Source: Dryococelus australis
Lineage: Eukaryota; Arthropoda; Insecta; Phasmatodea; Phasmatidae
Reading direction: 5' to 3'
DNA: 64,000 nucleotides
Assembly (NCBI GenBank): GCA_029891345.1
Contig: CM057009.1
Coordinates: 86,847,916-86,911,915, forward strand
Position 1 is the stretch's first letter. Each line of letters begins with the position of its first letter. Of this stretch, positions 21,300 to 31,863 are shown piece after piece. Position numbers and translations under genes: made by a program. Below the pieces are notes generated by a model. The model saw nothing but the letters and a program-made list of their open reading frames with translations, searched no databases and was not told the DNA's origin.

Positions 21300-22520
21300 C
21301 AGTAAAACCTTGTTAATTCGAAGTCAATTAATTTGAAATCATATACACTTCTAAGTGTTTATTTGCCCCCAAATGGAAGAATATGATTTTATGTGCTTTT
21401 AAGTTTGGTTAATTCGAAATTTGCCTTTTATGTAATTCAAAGTTGGATTTCACCCAAAAGTGTATGTGAAGTTCAGATTAATTAATTAAAGCTATAATAA
21501 TTATGATGATAAACATGCATCACCTACACTGTCGTGGGTACATGAACGTAAACTAGCAATCAGCTGATGCAGCCACTGCCGCTGCCCGCCACAGTGATGT
21601 CATTGATTGTGCCAGAGTTTTCACATCTGTTGACTGGTTTTCATTGTCTCTTCTGCGTGCTGAAGAGGTGAAAAAGATGTGACAGCTAGTGCCATGTACT
21701 GCGTGAAGTTAGGGAGAGTAGGAAAAAAAATTCTGGGCTGCCTGTTGTGACAGTTGCCTTTAAAAGGGGAGGGGGTGGTTGGAGCAAGAGGATGAGAATG
21801 CAGGTGATGGGAAGATGTACAAAGTAGGAAGAGAGAAGAAAAGGAAATGAAAAAGTGAGTAGGGGTGTGAAAGAGAGCTTGGAGCGGTATAGAAATACAT
21901 AGTTGTTTGGGAGGAGGGAGGGAGGAAGCTTGGTGCGGTGTTGCCACATCTTGTGGGTGGAGAGAGGAAAAGAGATTAGCGGTGTGGGCATGGCTAGAGG
22001 ACGGATGGGGTAAGGGAGCGAAGGGATGTGGGCAGCGAGGCTAAGGGGAGGGATGACAGACAGCCTATTGGCGGCGGACTGTTCACAAGGGGGGAGGGCG
22101 GTGAGGGGAAGTCAAAGAAGAGGCCAGGCCCAGCTAAACAAGGGGTGCTGCTTGACACAAAAACCATAAGACCTTGGCTCCAGCGCCCGGCTGGCCGGCC
22201 AGGCAGCGTGAGATTGAGACAATATTCACAGAAGTGCATTCATAGTATAGAGAGCGAGAGGATACTGGTTCACAGGGCTGCAGTTTTTAACCAAACATTA
22301 ACCATTTTGTTTGTTTTTTTATATTTTGGTGTAACAATTAAAGGCAACAATTACAACACCTATATTTTACTGCACGTGAACATATAATTAATGACCAAGA
22401 TAAATGCAACAAACTTATTTTTAGGCTATTTCCTTCCAATTTTTGCCATTTTTGAAATCAAACATTTTATGATTCCCCAAAACATGGTTGTAACTTCGAG
22501 GGGGTAGTTATTCCCAAGGC
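21300..22520 (+). mobile_element. Pogo/Tigger-like element, left terminus preserved
   Basis: CAGTAAAACCTTGTTAATTC begins at 21300, directly preceded by TA (21298-21299). It continues with the spaced repeats AATTCGAAGT, AATTTGAAATC and AATTCGAAATT that typify pogo/Tigger inverted termini. A matching right end is not clear; GTAACTTCGAGG near 22490 may be its remnant. The interior is purine-rich and then GC-rich (about 22020-22210) with no transposase motif. The frame 22028-22387 is Gly/Arg/Pro-rich low-complexity sequence. Probably a non-autonomous or deleted copy; the right boundary is a guess. Confidence 0.5.
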
Positions 22521-23444
22521 TGTAGTTTTGTTTACTTTAGAAAGGAGAAAGGGAAAATATGCATTTCTTTAATACACACAAACTCAGCATAGCACTTGGT
22601 AGTGGAACCCATTTTAAAGAAATATTGCTGATGCAAATGTTTCTCCAAAGGAAAACTGAGACACCGGCAAATGGTAAGCCAGAGTGTTTACTGTACTGAT
22701 TGGCACAAGATAACACACGTTCAGTAGTGAAAATTCAAATTACAGAATAAACATATACATTGTGTTTGTAATGTAAATGTTATGACGTAAGTTCTGAATA
22801 ACAGCATTAAATTTAAGTAACTACTGAAATGAATAAAATTCTTGCAATTTGGGTGAAGTTCAAATCTCCATAAATTGTTTAGACAAAGTGACTTTATTTC
22901 TTTTTGTGCTAGTTTATTAAATGTATTCAGTTACTGTTGTGGTTATAAAGTTTGCAAATTGAATATAACTTGAGATTGTGTACTGTGGTCAAGACAGACC
23001 TTTGAGAATTAAGACACAGATATTCCACACAAACAAGCATAATGAGAATTTTAGCTTTAAATGTAAGTTTAAATTATATTATGTTTTTATTTTTTTTATT
23101 GTTTCACACTTTTTTCACAATATACCATTCCTTAACTACTATGTGGATTCTAAAGTCTTTCTCTGCAGTATTTTATTCGTTTAGTTGGTTCTTTTTTCCC
23201 TGCATAAACTGTCATTTTTTGTTTTAAATTCATAAAATTATATTTGCAGACAGTTTTCACATGTATCCTGCTACTAGTACTAGTCTTTATTCAAAATTAA
23301 AATGTGGCCTCCAGTAAATCACCATTATTAATGTAAAAAAATTTCCTTTATTAATATTGGTGTAGAAATCCTTGAGAAAACCTGGAATTTTGAATTCTTG
23401 GAGAGTGGCCACCCGTTTTGGGCACTAATATATTTAGGCAGTGT
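22521..23444. other. No gene recognised
   Basis: AT-rich DNA with short Phe/Leu/Ile-rich open frames (22978-23184, 23042-23227) that arise from T-rich sequence. Nothing supported. Confidence 0.5.
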
Positions 23445-23709
23445 TTAGAACATTCTGAATTTCTTTTGGAAACTGACAACCAATCCTTGTCCTGGCGCCT
23501 GGCCAATCTCCGACTGTTAGGCATGATTATTCGCTAGTTATGTTTATTTTTTCTTCAAAATTTCAAATGCAACATATAAAAGGTACGCAAAATGTAGTTG
23601 CAGATACTCTTTCACGCTCGTTTGAAGGCAGACCAATTGAAGATGATAAGCTTGTAATGTTTTGACAGAATTCCCTTTGGCATTTATAGAAATTTAATAG
23701 CATAAACTT
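23445..23709 (+). pseudogene. Third Gypsy relic: RNase H end (left of nested LTRs)
   Basis: Plus-strand blocks FLLETDNQSLSW (about 23459) and HIKGTQNVVADTLSRSFEG (about 23574) are the end of the RNase H domain, where the family has the FxxxTDHxAL and GxxNxxADALSR motifs. The frame then runs into ACTT (23706-23709), the duplicated target of LTR-Z copy B. The matching integrase starts immediately beyond that insertion at 27658. Confidence 0.8.
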
Positions 23710-24687
23710 CGATGCCGGCTAAGAGCCTACAACAGCTAGGCCATGACGGCATTCGCCGCCCTCACTGACACGTGGCTAGCATGTGTGCACAGCCCGCCAC
23801 GACCACGGGCTTTCCCAACTGGAAATTATTTCATTGTTATATATCTTTATTTTCAGGGTCCAAATTTGTTACAAATGTACAATGTATTTTTTTTTCCAGG
23901 GTAAAATGTGTGTAAAATGTTCCTTTCATAATATTGCGCCATGTTGGCTTTTGAAATTTAAAGTGCGCACTGTGCTGAATAGTTGGACACTGATATTCAG
24001 GCTTGAATGCCTTCAACAGTCATTTCTTTGGTAACAATGTTTCTGATTTAAAATTGCTTTGACGATTTTGTATTAAAATAATTTATGTGCCATTTATTTT
24101 CAAGTATTAACATTTTTGCTTGGCGTGCATAGCACTTCCGCTTGTGTGAACCCCATAGGCAGCCAAGGCAGGTCCGCACAACCCCCGCCTCTGGGCAGTT
24201 GTTCTAAGAGAACTGGCGAGGTAAGACGCTGATACGTACCCACTTCATATTTTTACACTGAATTAGATTTCCATAGTTTCATATAGTGTACTTGTTAACA
24301 TTTGCTTTACATATGTTTTTGCTAGACATCCCCAGCATTATGCTTCCACTTAACTAATTATTTTACGCCCTTGTGGCTTTTTGAATTTTAACGGAGATGA
24401 GAGAGAATGGCAGAGAGGCCACATGGCCCATGCTCTTTGTAAATCAGGCGACATGCTAAGGGCTTTACCAGTATAATTTTTTCTTAGTTGCTACAAGCAA
24501 TATTGAAGGTAATTTTGTATGTGCGTATTTTTAGGGTTTTGTCATGTTTTATTGTTATATGGCCACATAATTTGCGACCACGTGGTTAAGAACTGCCAAG
24601 TCCGTATCTACGCCATCCTTGCGCTTAAAGTGTTCTTTCTTGTAATTTCATGTGCGCCATAATTTTCTATTGTTTCAAATAAGGGTT

Positions 24688-26731
24688 TGACGCTTGCCAC
24701 TTATACCACTACTAACTATGGTTACAACTCATCTCACTGCAAACCTAGTATACCTACTTCTATCGACGAGTGAGTCGAATACTGCACCAACCCATACATG
24801 GAGGTTGCGGCCTGCCACAACCCTGAAGGGCAGTCTGACACATGGATACGAGGGGTTGCATAAGCCAGCAGTATGCCACCCCCCCCCCCCCTACCACGCG
24901 CTGAGAGCCTACAAGCTGTCAGCAGCCTCAGGGCACGGCCAAGCCCCACCGAAGATATGCGAAAGCCGAGAGATGACTAGAGGGTTGCTACCCCCACTCT
25001 GGCCTTGCACCAGAGGGACGTCACACACCCCCCCCTCGTTCACCACGACATCTGCAATCCTGACTATATAAATCTGTACGTGGCGGACCATGCCAGTTGT
25101 TTCCTTCCATTCTTCAAGCTCGCTCCACCACTTCTAGTGCTGGGGCCTCCGACTACTGTTAGATCTTCAGCAGCCATCCAGAGGTTGCCACCAATAGCTC
25201 AACACTCTTCAACAGCCACCAGAGGCTTTAGCTTTGTCGCCACCGTTAGAGCTCTGCAGCACCCGTGACCAGATGCTCCAGTGATACCAATCGACAACAG
25301 TTACCAGAAGCTCTTTATTGGTAACTAGAGACATACCACACACCAACCTTCACCATCTCTTATAGACACCCCACTTATAGTTAGTTTGTTTCTGCTTTGA
25401 TTAATCTTCGACAGGTTTTATTAACTTTCCCAATTATCCTAGGACCAGGTCATCTACACCTGGCTAACGTAGGTTACTTCCAGCCACCCGTCTGCTTGGC
25501 AGGAGTGACCACGAGTCACTGTGTTACTAAGCAATTATTAAACACAGCTTTGTTTCTTTCAACTGCGAGTCTCATTCCTAGAGTACTTCCAAGTCAGCTG
25601 CTAGGAGAACATCGAGTCGTGCACTACTGACTGGGGATGCAGTATTTTATTACGAACTAGCTATGGCTAGAGATACCCCTTCAGGAGGCTCCAGACCGAT
25701 ACACACCCATTTGACGGCCATCTATTATATTCCCACAAAGCACCCAGGTGCTGGAAGAATATCATATAAGAGCCCCTACCACTAGGAATACCCTTTCAGT
25801 CCAGGAGAGACAGTACACCGGGGTCGTGTCCCCACCGAGCACCTAGGTGCTGGCAGGGATATTTGCTCAGGTGTTACGGCCTGGCCTTGGCTGAAAAAAC
25901 GCACCCAGTAATAGCAGTGGTGGCCGCCACGGCTCCAACGCCTCTGATATGCCCGCTAGAGTGGGGGATCTTCTGAGGCACCGGGGCTTGTGCTACCAAG
26001 CCGTTACTGGGCTGAAACTATTCTAGGGTTCCTCGTTGTGTCCGTGGTGCTCGACCTGCTGTTCTCAGTAGCCATTTCCACTCTATGCCATATAAGGTGA
26101 GTCACGGCACAAGGAGGGAGGAGCAAAGGATTGCTCATCTTGCTGCCAAGCAGCGACTGGTTTAGCTCCCCCTACAGCGGAACGACAGGCGGAACGATAC
26201 AGCGCTGCCTTACTTAGGTTATCGAATAGACCTTCATCGCCTGTGTGTGTGTATACTATTGTCTCTCCCCCTACTTGTACCCATTATGACTACCACCCTG
26301 TCCTGAGTGGTGTGATGAACAAGACAGAGAGACGTGTTGGAATCTCCATCGCCACCTTTTGAAGTTCAGCTGCAGCTGAGTGGAACTGTAAGTTTCGGGT
26401 TGTCGGGCCCAGTGTCCTCGCTGCCGCCTTGACCGACTACGCAAGCATCAACAGCCTGCAGCCAGCCACCACTCATCATCATCATCAAGACGTCAGTAAG
26501 GTGAGTGACCCTAACACCTCCCACCAGTCGTTAATGACAACTAGTACGTGGTCAGTAAGAGGGTATACCAGCATAAGGGACTAGTCAACTGAAACTTAGA
26601 AAACTTTGTTGATATGTCGCCATATCCAGCCGGAAGTGACCCCTGCTGAAAACCCTAGACGCGCCTGTAACCTGAGCACAACTAAAACCATGAAGACTGT
26701 GTCCTAGCCTTAGTTAACCAGACATGTGTCA
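24688..26731 (+). repeat. Solo LTR-like element, family W (2.04 kb), nested in LTR-Z copy B
   Basis: Begins TGACGCTTGCC and ends ATGTGTCA, flanked by GGTT at 24684-24687 and 26732-26735. Aligning copy B with copies A and C shows that the segment is absent from them at this point. It contains a TATA box (TATATAAAT, 25065-25073), CACTTCTAGTGCTGGGGCCT (from about 25125), an ATTAAA polyadenylation-like signal near 25537 and the block CCCCTTCAGGAGGCT near 25676. These landmarks match, in the same order, the minus-strand copy at 18164-19939. Open frames at 24694-25268 are Pro/Thr/Ser-rich and not recognised. Confidence 0.72.
25065..25073 (+). promoter_or_regulatory. TATA box of the family W LTR
   Basis: TATATAAAT, in the expected position upstream of a conserved block shared with the minus-strand copy, whose TATA lies at about 19753-19758. 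This suggests the U3/R boundary is just downstream. Confidence 0.5.
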
Positions 26732-27657
26732 GGTTCTTGTAAATTTTTCCTTGTTTGATGCTTTTGTGTATGACCACACGGTCGTTTGCATGTTGGATAT
26801 TCCCGTCATCAGGCGCACTAGAAACTTTCGTATGCTTTAATTGTACGGAGGATAATTTTCCAAGCACTGCAGTTACTTTGTCCGACAGGATTTTACTGAT
26901 TTTCACAGAAAAATATTGCGTTTCCATTTGCACACGTGGTCCTCTACGAACTTCATCCAGCGGCATCCGCGCCATCCAAGATTGGCTTCACACATCTGCA
27001 TGTTTATTCTGCATGTTCATGTCATGCCCCACCTTCAGCAAGTGTTATTTTGTGTAATTTGTACAGCAATATTATTTTATCCTAGCCTGTTATGTGTTTG
27101 ACTGTCGCCACAAAACATGTGGTTTGGGGACGAGTCTCGATGAACAAGCATTAGCGAGAGAATAAACGCACATGGTAAATTCATCTTTTTCATTCCCCGT
27201 GTCCTGTCTCCAGGAAAACCCTACAGTCCACCCTAGCGGCTGTAGACCTCTTTCCTTGTGGAGACTGTATCTTCTGGCACCACAAGGTGATCATTCATCT
27301 AGGATTGCGCAAGTTGAGTTACATGCAGAGGGAATCACCCACCAGAACTGGCTAGTCACGTCCGAGGTTAACCATCTAATTTCATTCTGGCACGAGTATG
27401 TAACTAAAGCACAATAAAACCAATCCCTCCAGTGTAAATCTATGTGTCCTTGTAGCATCAGAACCAAGCTTTTACTTCATTTTTATTTCAAAGTGCAATG
27501 TTTAGTATTGAAAAGTGTTTTGTAAGGACACACAGAACCCACAGCATCCCTGAGATCCCTGAGTCTTGAAGTGCGGTGTATGGGAAACACCACTGGTGCC
27601 CATATACAATAAGTAAATAGTGTCTTTGTTCATCTCGTGTCTCACCCGACATTGTCA

Positions 27658-28140
27658 ACTTCAAGATAATGAATTATGTGAAATTATGGGAATGTTACAT
27701 TCTGGTGTTGAACAGAAACCATATTTTTTGGCTAATAGTGTTTTATGATGCAAAACTGAAAAATAAACAAAAACGTGTAGGTTTACCAGCTCACTTACGT
27801 CGTATAGTTTTTGAGTACTACCATTCCTCACCAATTGGTAGTCATTTGGGCATTTATAAAACTATTGAAACTATCAAGTGCTAATTTAATGAGAAAGGCA
27901 TGAACAGTGATATTACAGAGCAAGTAAAAACTGTGTTCCTTATCCGCTATGAGCAAATCAGCACAAAATACCCACTCTTATCTACTTGCTTCTGAAGTTG
28001 CAGAGAAAATGTGCAAAAATTATTTGTTGATTTTGTGGGTCCATTGCAATGAAGCAAATATGTCCACATGTTGTTAGTTTGCATTAATGCTTCTTTGAAG
28101 TTTGTCTTGTTAACTCCACTCAGAAAAGCAGACAATAGTA
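27658..28140 (+). pseudogene. Third Gypsy relic: integrase (right of nested LTRs)
   Basis: Continues the Pol of 23445-23709. FQDNELCEIMGMLHSG, then PYFLANSVL (27660-27745) is the linker after RNase H. The HHCC finger follows in another frame: LPAHLRRIVFEYYHSSPIGS, HLGIYKTIETIK, ending 27884. DITEQVKTC carries on after a stop, then the first core strand KLFVDFVGPLQ (about 28017) and VHMLLVCINASLKFVLLTPL (about 28065). The Asp of VDFVGP is kept, while the expected VDAFSKF reads INASLKF, losing that Asp. Ends near 28140 where unrelated sequence begins. Not functional. Confidence 0.8.
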
Positions 28141-28361
28141 CACTCCCGCATATCCATGCTTCACTTAACCGGTTTTCGGCTTATCCGTCTGGCAGTACGT
28201 CAATGCTGTGAAGTGTGTCATTTAACAAGCAGCGGTACTGTACGTCGTCTATTGCTGTGCTGTATGAGCTGACGTTTAGCTCTTTAAACAGTCAGCCAGT
28301 CACCAAGACATGCATGAGACATCCATTTCCATCCATTGAAACGCGTTTAACTCTGATTCAT
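28141..28361. other. Short unassigned stretch before the MITE
   Basis: Contains CCGCATATCCATGC and TTCGGCTTATCCG, reminiscent of Tigger/pogo-type termini, but no paired inverted repeat was found. Confidence 0.3.
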
Positions 28362-28864
28362 CTCAGGCCGTGTCCGAAATGGCAGCCTTGTTGAAAAAAT
28401 GATCACGTGACCAGATTTTGTATACAAAACTTGTAACGTATTTGGTAATTTGGTATTTCGTATTTTCTATCTAGCAACGGATGTTACCAAAAATACAAAA
28501 TGAACACATGCGCAAATGTTTTCAAAAACAAATGATTGTTCATCAAATACATAGGCATGTTTTAAAAAGAAAGTAACTGTTGTGCTTTGTTTATATACTT
28601 CACAACAAATTTTTTTGAAGTCGATATTGCATAACTTACTATTTTCTTATTTATTAATGTATGAGCAGCATTCCAGTGGTAATTGTAGAAATATTACATC
28701 TATTTTAAGCATTAAATTTTGAAAAAATATTTTTCACTTTAATGTAAAAATGTGTCGCTGCGAGTGCTAAACAGGTGACTGTCGACAACTTCCAAAGTGA
28801 AACTTACGAAATGACAAATTACAAAATAACAAACTTGCCATTTTGGTTTCGGACGTGGCCTGAG
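28362..28864. mobile_element. MITE with 18-bp terminal inverted repeats
   Basis: Left end CTCAGGCCGTGTCCGAAA (28362) pairs with right end TTTCGGACGTGGCCTGAG (ends 28864), with two mismatches. The inversion extends inward with AATGGCAGCCTTGTT versus AATGGCAAGTTTGTT. 503 bp, with no coding capacity for a transposase. The right flank is a C homopolymer, so the target duplication could not be read. Terminal GGCC..GTCCGAA resembles PIF/Harbinger-like ends (inference). Confidence 0.75.
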
Positions 28865-28865
28865 T

Positions 28866-28884
28866 CCCCCCCCCCCCCCCCCCC
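28866..28884. repeat. Poly-C run
   Basis: 19 consecutive C directly abutting the MITE right end. It may have expanded over the original target duplication. Confidence 0.9.
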
Positions 28885-28899
28885 AACACCGCATCTTGC

Positions 28900-29665
28900 C
28901 AGTTCATCGATTGCCGGCCCGAGCAGAGGGTCAATACTACAATCAGTGAGTTCAGGCAACTTAAATGCAACTATCCACAAAAATGGCATTCTGCAGTTGG
29001 TCGCAGCAGCAATGTGATAGTAATGCACACATCTGGGATCATTTTCTCTGGACATTTGAGACAACTTTCATTGAGGGTGACATCATTAACTTTTGCAATG
29101 ACGACAAGTAGGCAGATGAGAATCCTCATGCAATAACAAGGTCCAGAAACAAACATCAGTTCACGCTAAATGTCTGGGGTGGAATTGTGTGTAGCGTTTT
29201 AATGGGTCTATTTTGAGTTACCTGGATGGGTAAATGGGCGAACCTACAGAAACTTGCTGGAAAATGACTTGCCCATCCTGCTCAAGGACGTTCTGTTAAC
29301 ATCAAAGACAAGTAGCATTGTTCATGCATGATGGTGCATCAGCCCATTTCGGCCACGTAGTATGCACATACATGGATGCTAGATATACTGGACAGTGGAT
29401 TGGACACAGAATGTCTATTACGTGGCTTACCTGATTGCCTGACATAAATCCCATTTATTTATACCAAGACTGTCATGCTATATTAGTGCTTTACAGCACT
29501 CCTGTGTTCATTCTTTTGCAACAAGCATATTGTGAATTCTTTCCAACACATTCACGTCAATCACAGTACATATATTTATAAGGATCAGATCATCTATTGA
29601 AAGACATTTGCAAGGCTGTGTTGATGTCGGTAGTGCATATTTTGAACATTTTGTGTAGCACGAAA
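28900..29665 (+). pseudogene. Tc1/mariner-superfamily transposase relic
   Basis: Across shifting plus-strand frames: FCSWSQQQCDSNAHIWDHF (about 28985), then FIEGDIINFCNDDK and ADENPHAIT (29060-29130), FTLNVWGGIV (about 29162), LLENDLPILLKDVL (about 29255), then MHDGASAHFGHVV (about 29320), QWIGHRMSITW and LPDINPI, ending with SIERHLQGCVDVGSAYFEHF (29596-29655). These follow the order of an insect DDE transposase with HDGAPAHF and SPDL.P motifs. The Asp of MHDGA is present. At least four frame breaks. Upstream sequence is replaced by the MITE and poly-C. Confidence 0.75.
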
Positions 29666-30249
29666 CACTGTGGACAGTATACCATATCTAATATCCTGGT
29701 ATGCACAATTTGTCCACCATAGAAAGGCCAGCTAAGCTTTAGAAGGTAATCCTCCATGGTATGGTGGATAAGAATATAATTACAGCCAACCTGTGCCTGC
29801 AGGATCTGAAATTTGTTTGCATCATCATCATCATCATCTCATGTTTTTCTCTTAGTCTCCTTCTCTTTCCTCACTTTTATCTTTTTATCTTACCAGGTCT
29901 AAAGTATCATCTGGCACCATAGGATGTTTTCTATAATAGGGAGGCTGTGATGGTTTTCCCAGGTAGAGGGATAAAACTGACCTCGTTCAGGATTATATGA
30001 TTTACCTCTGGTTTTCCCTGGTGTACATTTCAGTTTACTGTTGGGCAGTAAATTAAATTGAATAATGGAAAAAGGTAACCTTTCCTATGCACTACTTAGG
30101 GTCTGTGGGAGGTTAGTCCCATTTCTAACGGTAATAAATGTGAGATTTTCAAAATGCTGTATTATTTTTTTCATTTCCCCGTTTGGAACAGCAGGCTGAG
30201 GTCAACTAGTCCCAGTAATTGGGACCTATCACAATGGCTTCTAAAACAC
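29666..30249. other. No gene recognised
   Basis: Contains a short (ATC)n run at about 29820-29837 and a TTTTCCC-rich section. The palindrome-like TCCCAGTAATTGGGA at 30211-30225 lies just beyond the truncated piggyBac gene and may derive from that element. Confidence 0.35.
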
Positions 30250-31170
30250 TCATGTTACGGGTGGCTCCCTCAGCAACCATGGCAAACATCATCACAGTGA
30301 AATCTAGTGATTCTGATCATGATATAGGTGCTCTTAGTGTCCCATAAACATAAATTAGCAAGACTGCTAACTTTTACTGTGTAAATTGTGTAGTTCCATA
30401 CATATCCAGACTTGGACTCACACAGCAGGTACATTTTTATACCATACCTGGCCCTTTTCAAAGGAATGTACTGAACCCATCGCAGCCGACCTCTGTACAA
30501 AAGCAGGCTTTCATCTATTGTGATGTGCTGACAAGGTGTACAAAGGTTACGAAACTTTTCCACCAGAATTTCATAAATATTCCCAATTTTATTCAGCTTA
30601 GGGCTGGGGTGATTCTCTGGATTCTAGTCTTCATTGTTGGAGAAATGTAAATATTGTTTTATATGTAAAAACCTTCTTGAAGACATACACTTTGAGAAAA
30701 ATGGAGTTGAGATCAGTAGATTTTTTGACCAGTACTGTGTCATTTCAGGTTTCCTAACGCTGCTTTGCAAAATATGTAGAGCCAAAAAAATACACATCTC
30801 ATCATATGTTACAGATTGCCACATCCTATTTGAAGTAACAGGTGAGTTCGTTTGACACTGAGTAGCGTATATATTTGTCTCATCAGTTATAAGTTTCACT
30901 AGATTATCGTCAAAAAATTGGTGGAAATAAAAAAAAATATCATCATCGTCACTTACATTGAAATTCACACCAGGCATACCTTCAAATGCGTAGTTTGGAG
31001 GTGCTGGTGATTCAGGAACTGGATTGATTTTTGCACCAGATTCGCGCTGACTGAAGCACATTCTCACTTTCTGAGTCCGAAATATCAATATTAGAATCAA
31101 AACTCATGTTCGATAAATCACTTCCACTTTCTGCCAAAGCGTCTTCCCAATATGACCCTCCACTTACCAC
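30250..31170 (-). pseudogene. piggyBac-type transposase, truncated and broken
   Basis: Minus strand. N-terminal acidic Ser/Asp-rich stretch (SNMSFDSNIDISDSESENV, 31090-31120), a frameshift near 31045, then the DDE_Tnp_1_7 domain: FFDDNLVKLITDETNIYA, MWQSVTYDEMCIFLALHI, PEMTQYWSKNLL and FFSKCMSSRRFLHIKQYLHF. A TAG stop near 30627 is followed in the same frame by SPKLNKIGNIYEIL, then ITIDESLLLYRGRLRWVQYI and RARYGIKMYLLCES (30370-30510). ITIDESLL contains the first catalytic Asp. The later two catalytic residues and the Cys-rich C-terminal domain are missing after about 30250. PiggyBac transposases cut and paste at TTAA sites; this copy is dead. Confidence 0.88.
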
Positions 31171-31863
31171 AAGATAAAATAAAATAACTAAGAGAGTGCA
31201 TAAATTACATTTAATGTTTTATTGCATTGTATGCTACTCATGCACAAAAGCACAAAACAAAATGAAACTGTCTACTTCGTCACTCATAAACTGTCTTGCA
31301 ACATTCACCATAAAACACTATCAAAATAAAATAGAGAGATTACAAATTACAGTTTATGTTTCGTAGCATATTATGTCTGTCGCGTGCGAAAATGAAACGA
31401 AACTGCTTACTTTGTGTGCCGTATAAAGTATAGCGAAATTTGCTGTATAAATGATATCACTGTACAACTCACGTAGTTATTATTCTGGCCGCTAGATGAT
31501 ATGAATGTGTGAAGTGGCCAGGAATATTGAAAAATAGAGCTGTGTTAATGCTGTACTCTTTCGCGAACTCGAAAAACTAAAACATTTCATGTAAATGCTG
31601 AACTCTGTCCCCAACAAAGTAAACTTATTATCATCAGGTGAGTCAGCCAGCAAATAGTGCTGCCATCTCATTTTCATAACGTCAACTACACACACACAGT
31701 CGACAACTGCTGCTATCTAAAGTGAACATTTTAAACTGAAAGAATAACTAGTATACCTGGGATAAAAGACAGCGGACATGAAAATAATGTGTCACAAGTA
31801 TACTCAGGTTAGCATTTATTCAACTCTTTATTCAACTCGAGATAACTCGGGTTAAAGTGTTAA
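31171..31863. other. piggyBac 5' flank, possible right terminus
   Basis: No gene. The end reads CGAGATAACTCGGGTTAAAGTG followed by TTAA (31860-31863). On the minus strand this is TTAA, then CACTTTAACCCGAG, resembling a piggyBac-like terminus beside its TTAA target. The opposite terminus was not found, so this is tentative. The non-LTR element begins right at this point. Confidence 0.4.

Larger units (their letters stand above)
23710..27657 (+). repeat. Solo LTR, family Z copy B, itself interrupted
   Basis: Starts CGATGCCGGCTAAGAGCC (first base T-to-C relative to the other copies) and ends CATTGTCA, with a perfect 4-bp duplication ACTT at 23706-23709 and 27658-27661. About 1.9 kb without the 24688-26731 insert. 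It aligns with copy A in order: GTGCATAGCACTTC, CCCCAGCATTATG, ACCACGTGG, CATCCGCGCCATC, TCCACCCTAGCGGCTG, then the CACAGAACC/CAGCATCCCTGAGA block near the end. No duplicate LTR or internal coding remains, so it is a recombinational solo LTR. Confidence 0.85.

Noticed and set aside
22028-22387. 119-codon Gly/Arg/Pro-rich frame
   Set aside because: Low-complexity translation of a GC/purine-rich patch inside a pogo-like element; no domain.
26755-27101. Cys/Phe-rich frames of 100 and 61 codons
   Set aside because: Within LTR-Z copy B; the equivalent region of copy A has no corresponding frame.
23459-27884. Reading the whole 23.4-27.9 kb block as one Gypsy element with its own LTRs
   Set aside because: The LTR-like sequence lies between RNase H and integrase, has its own 4-bp duplication, and is shared with copies elsewhere, so it is a later insertion.
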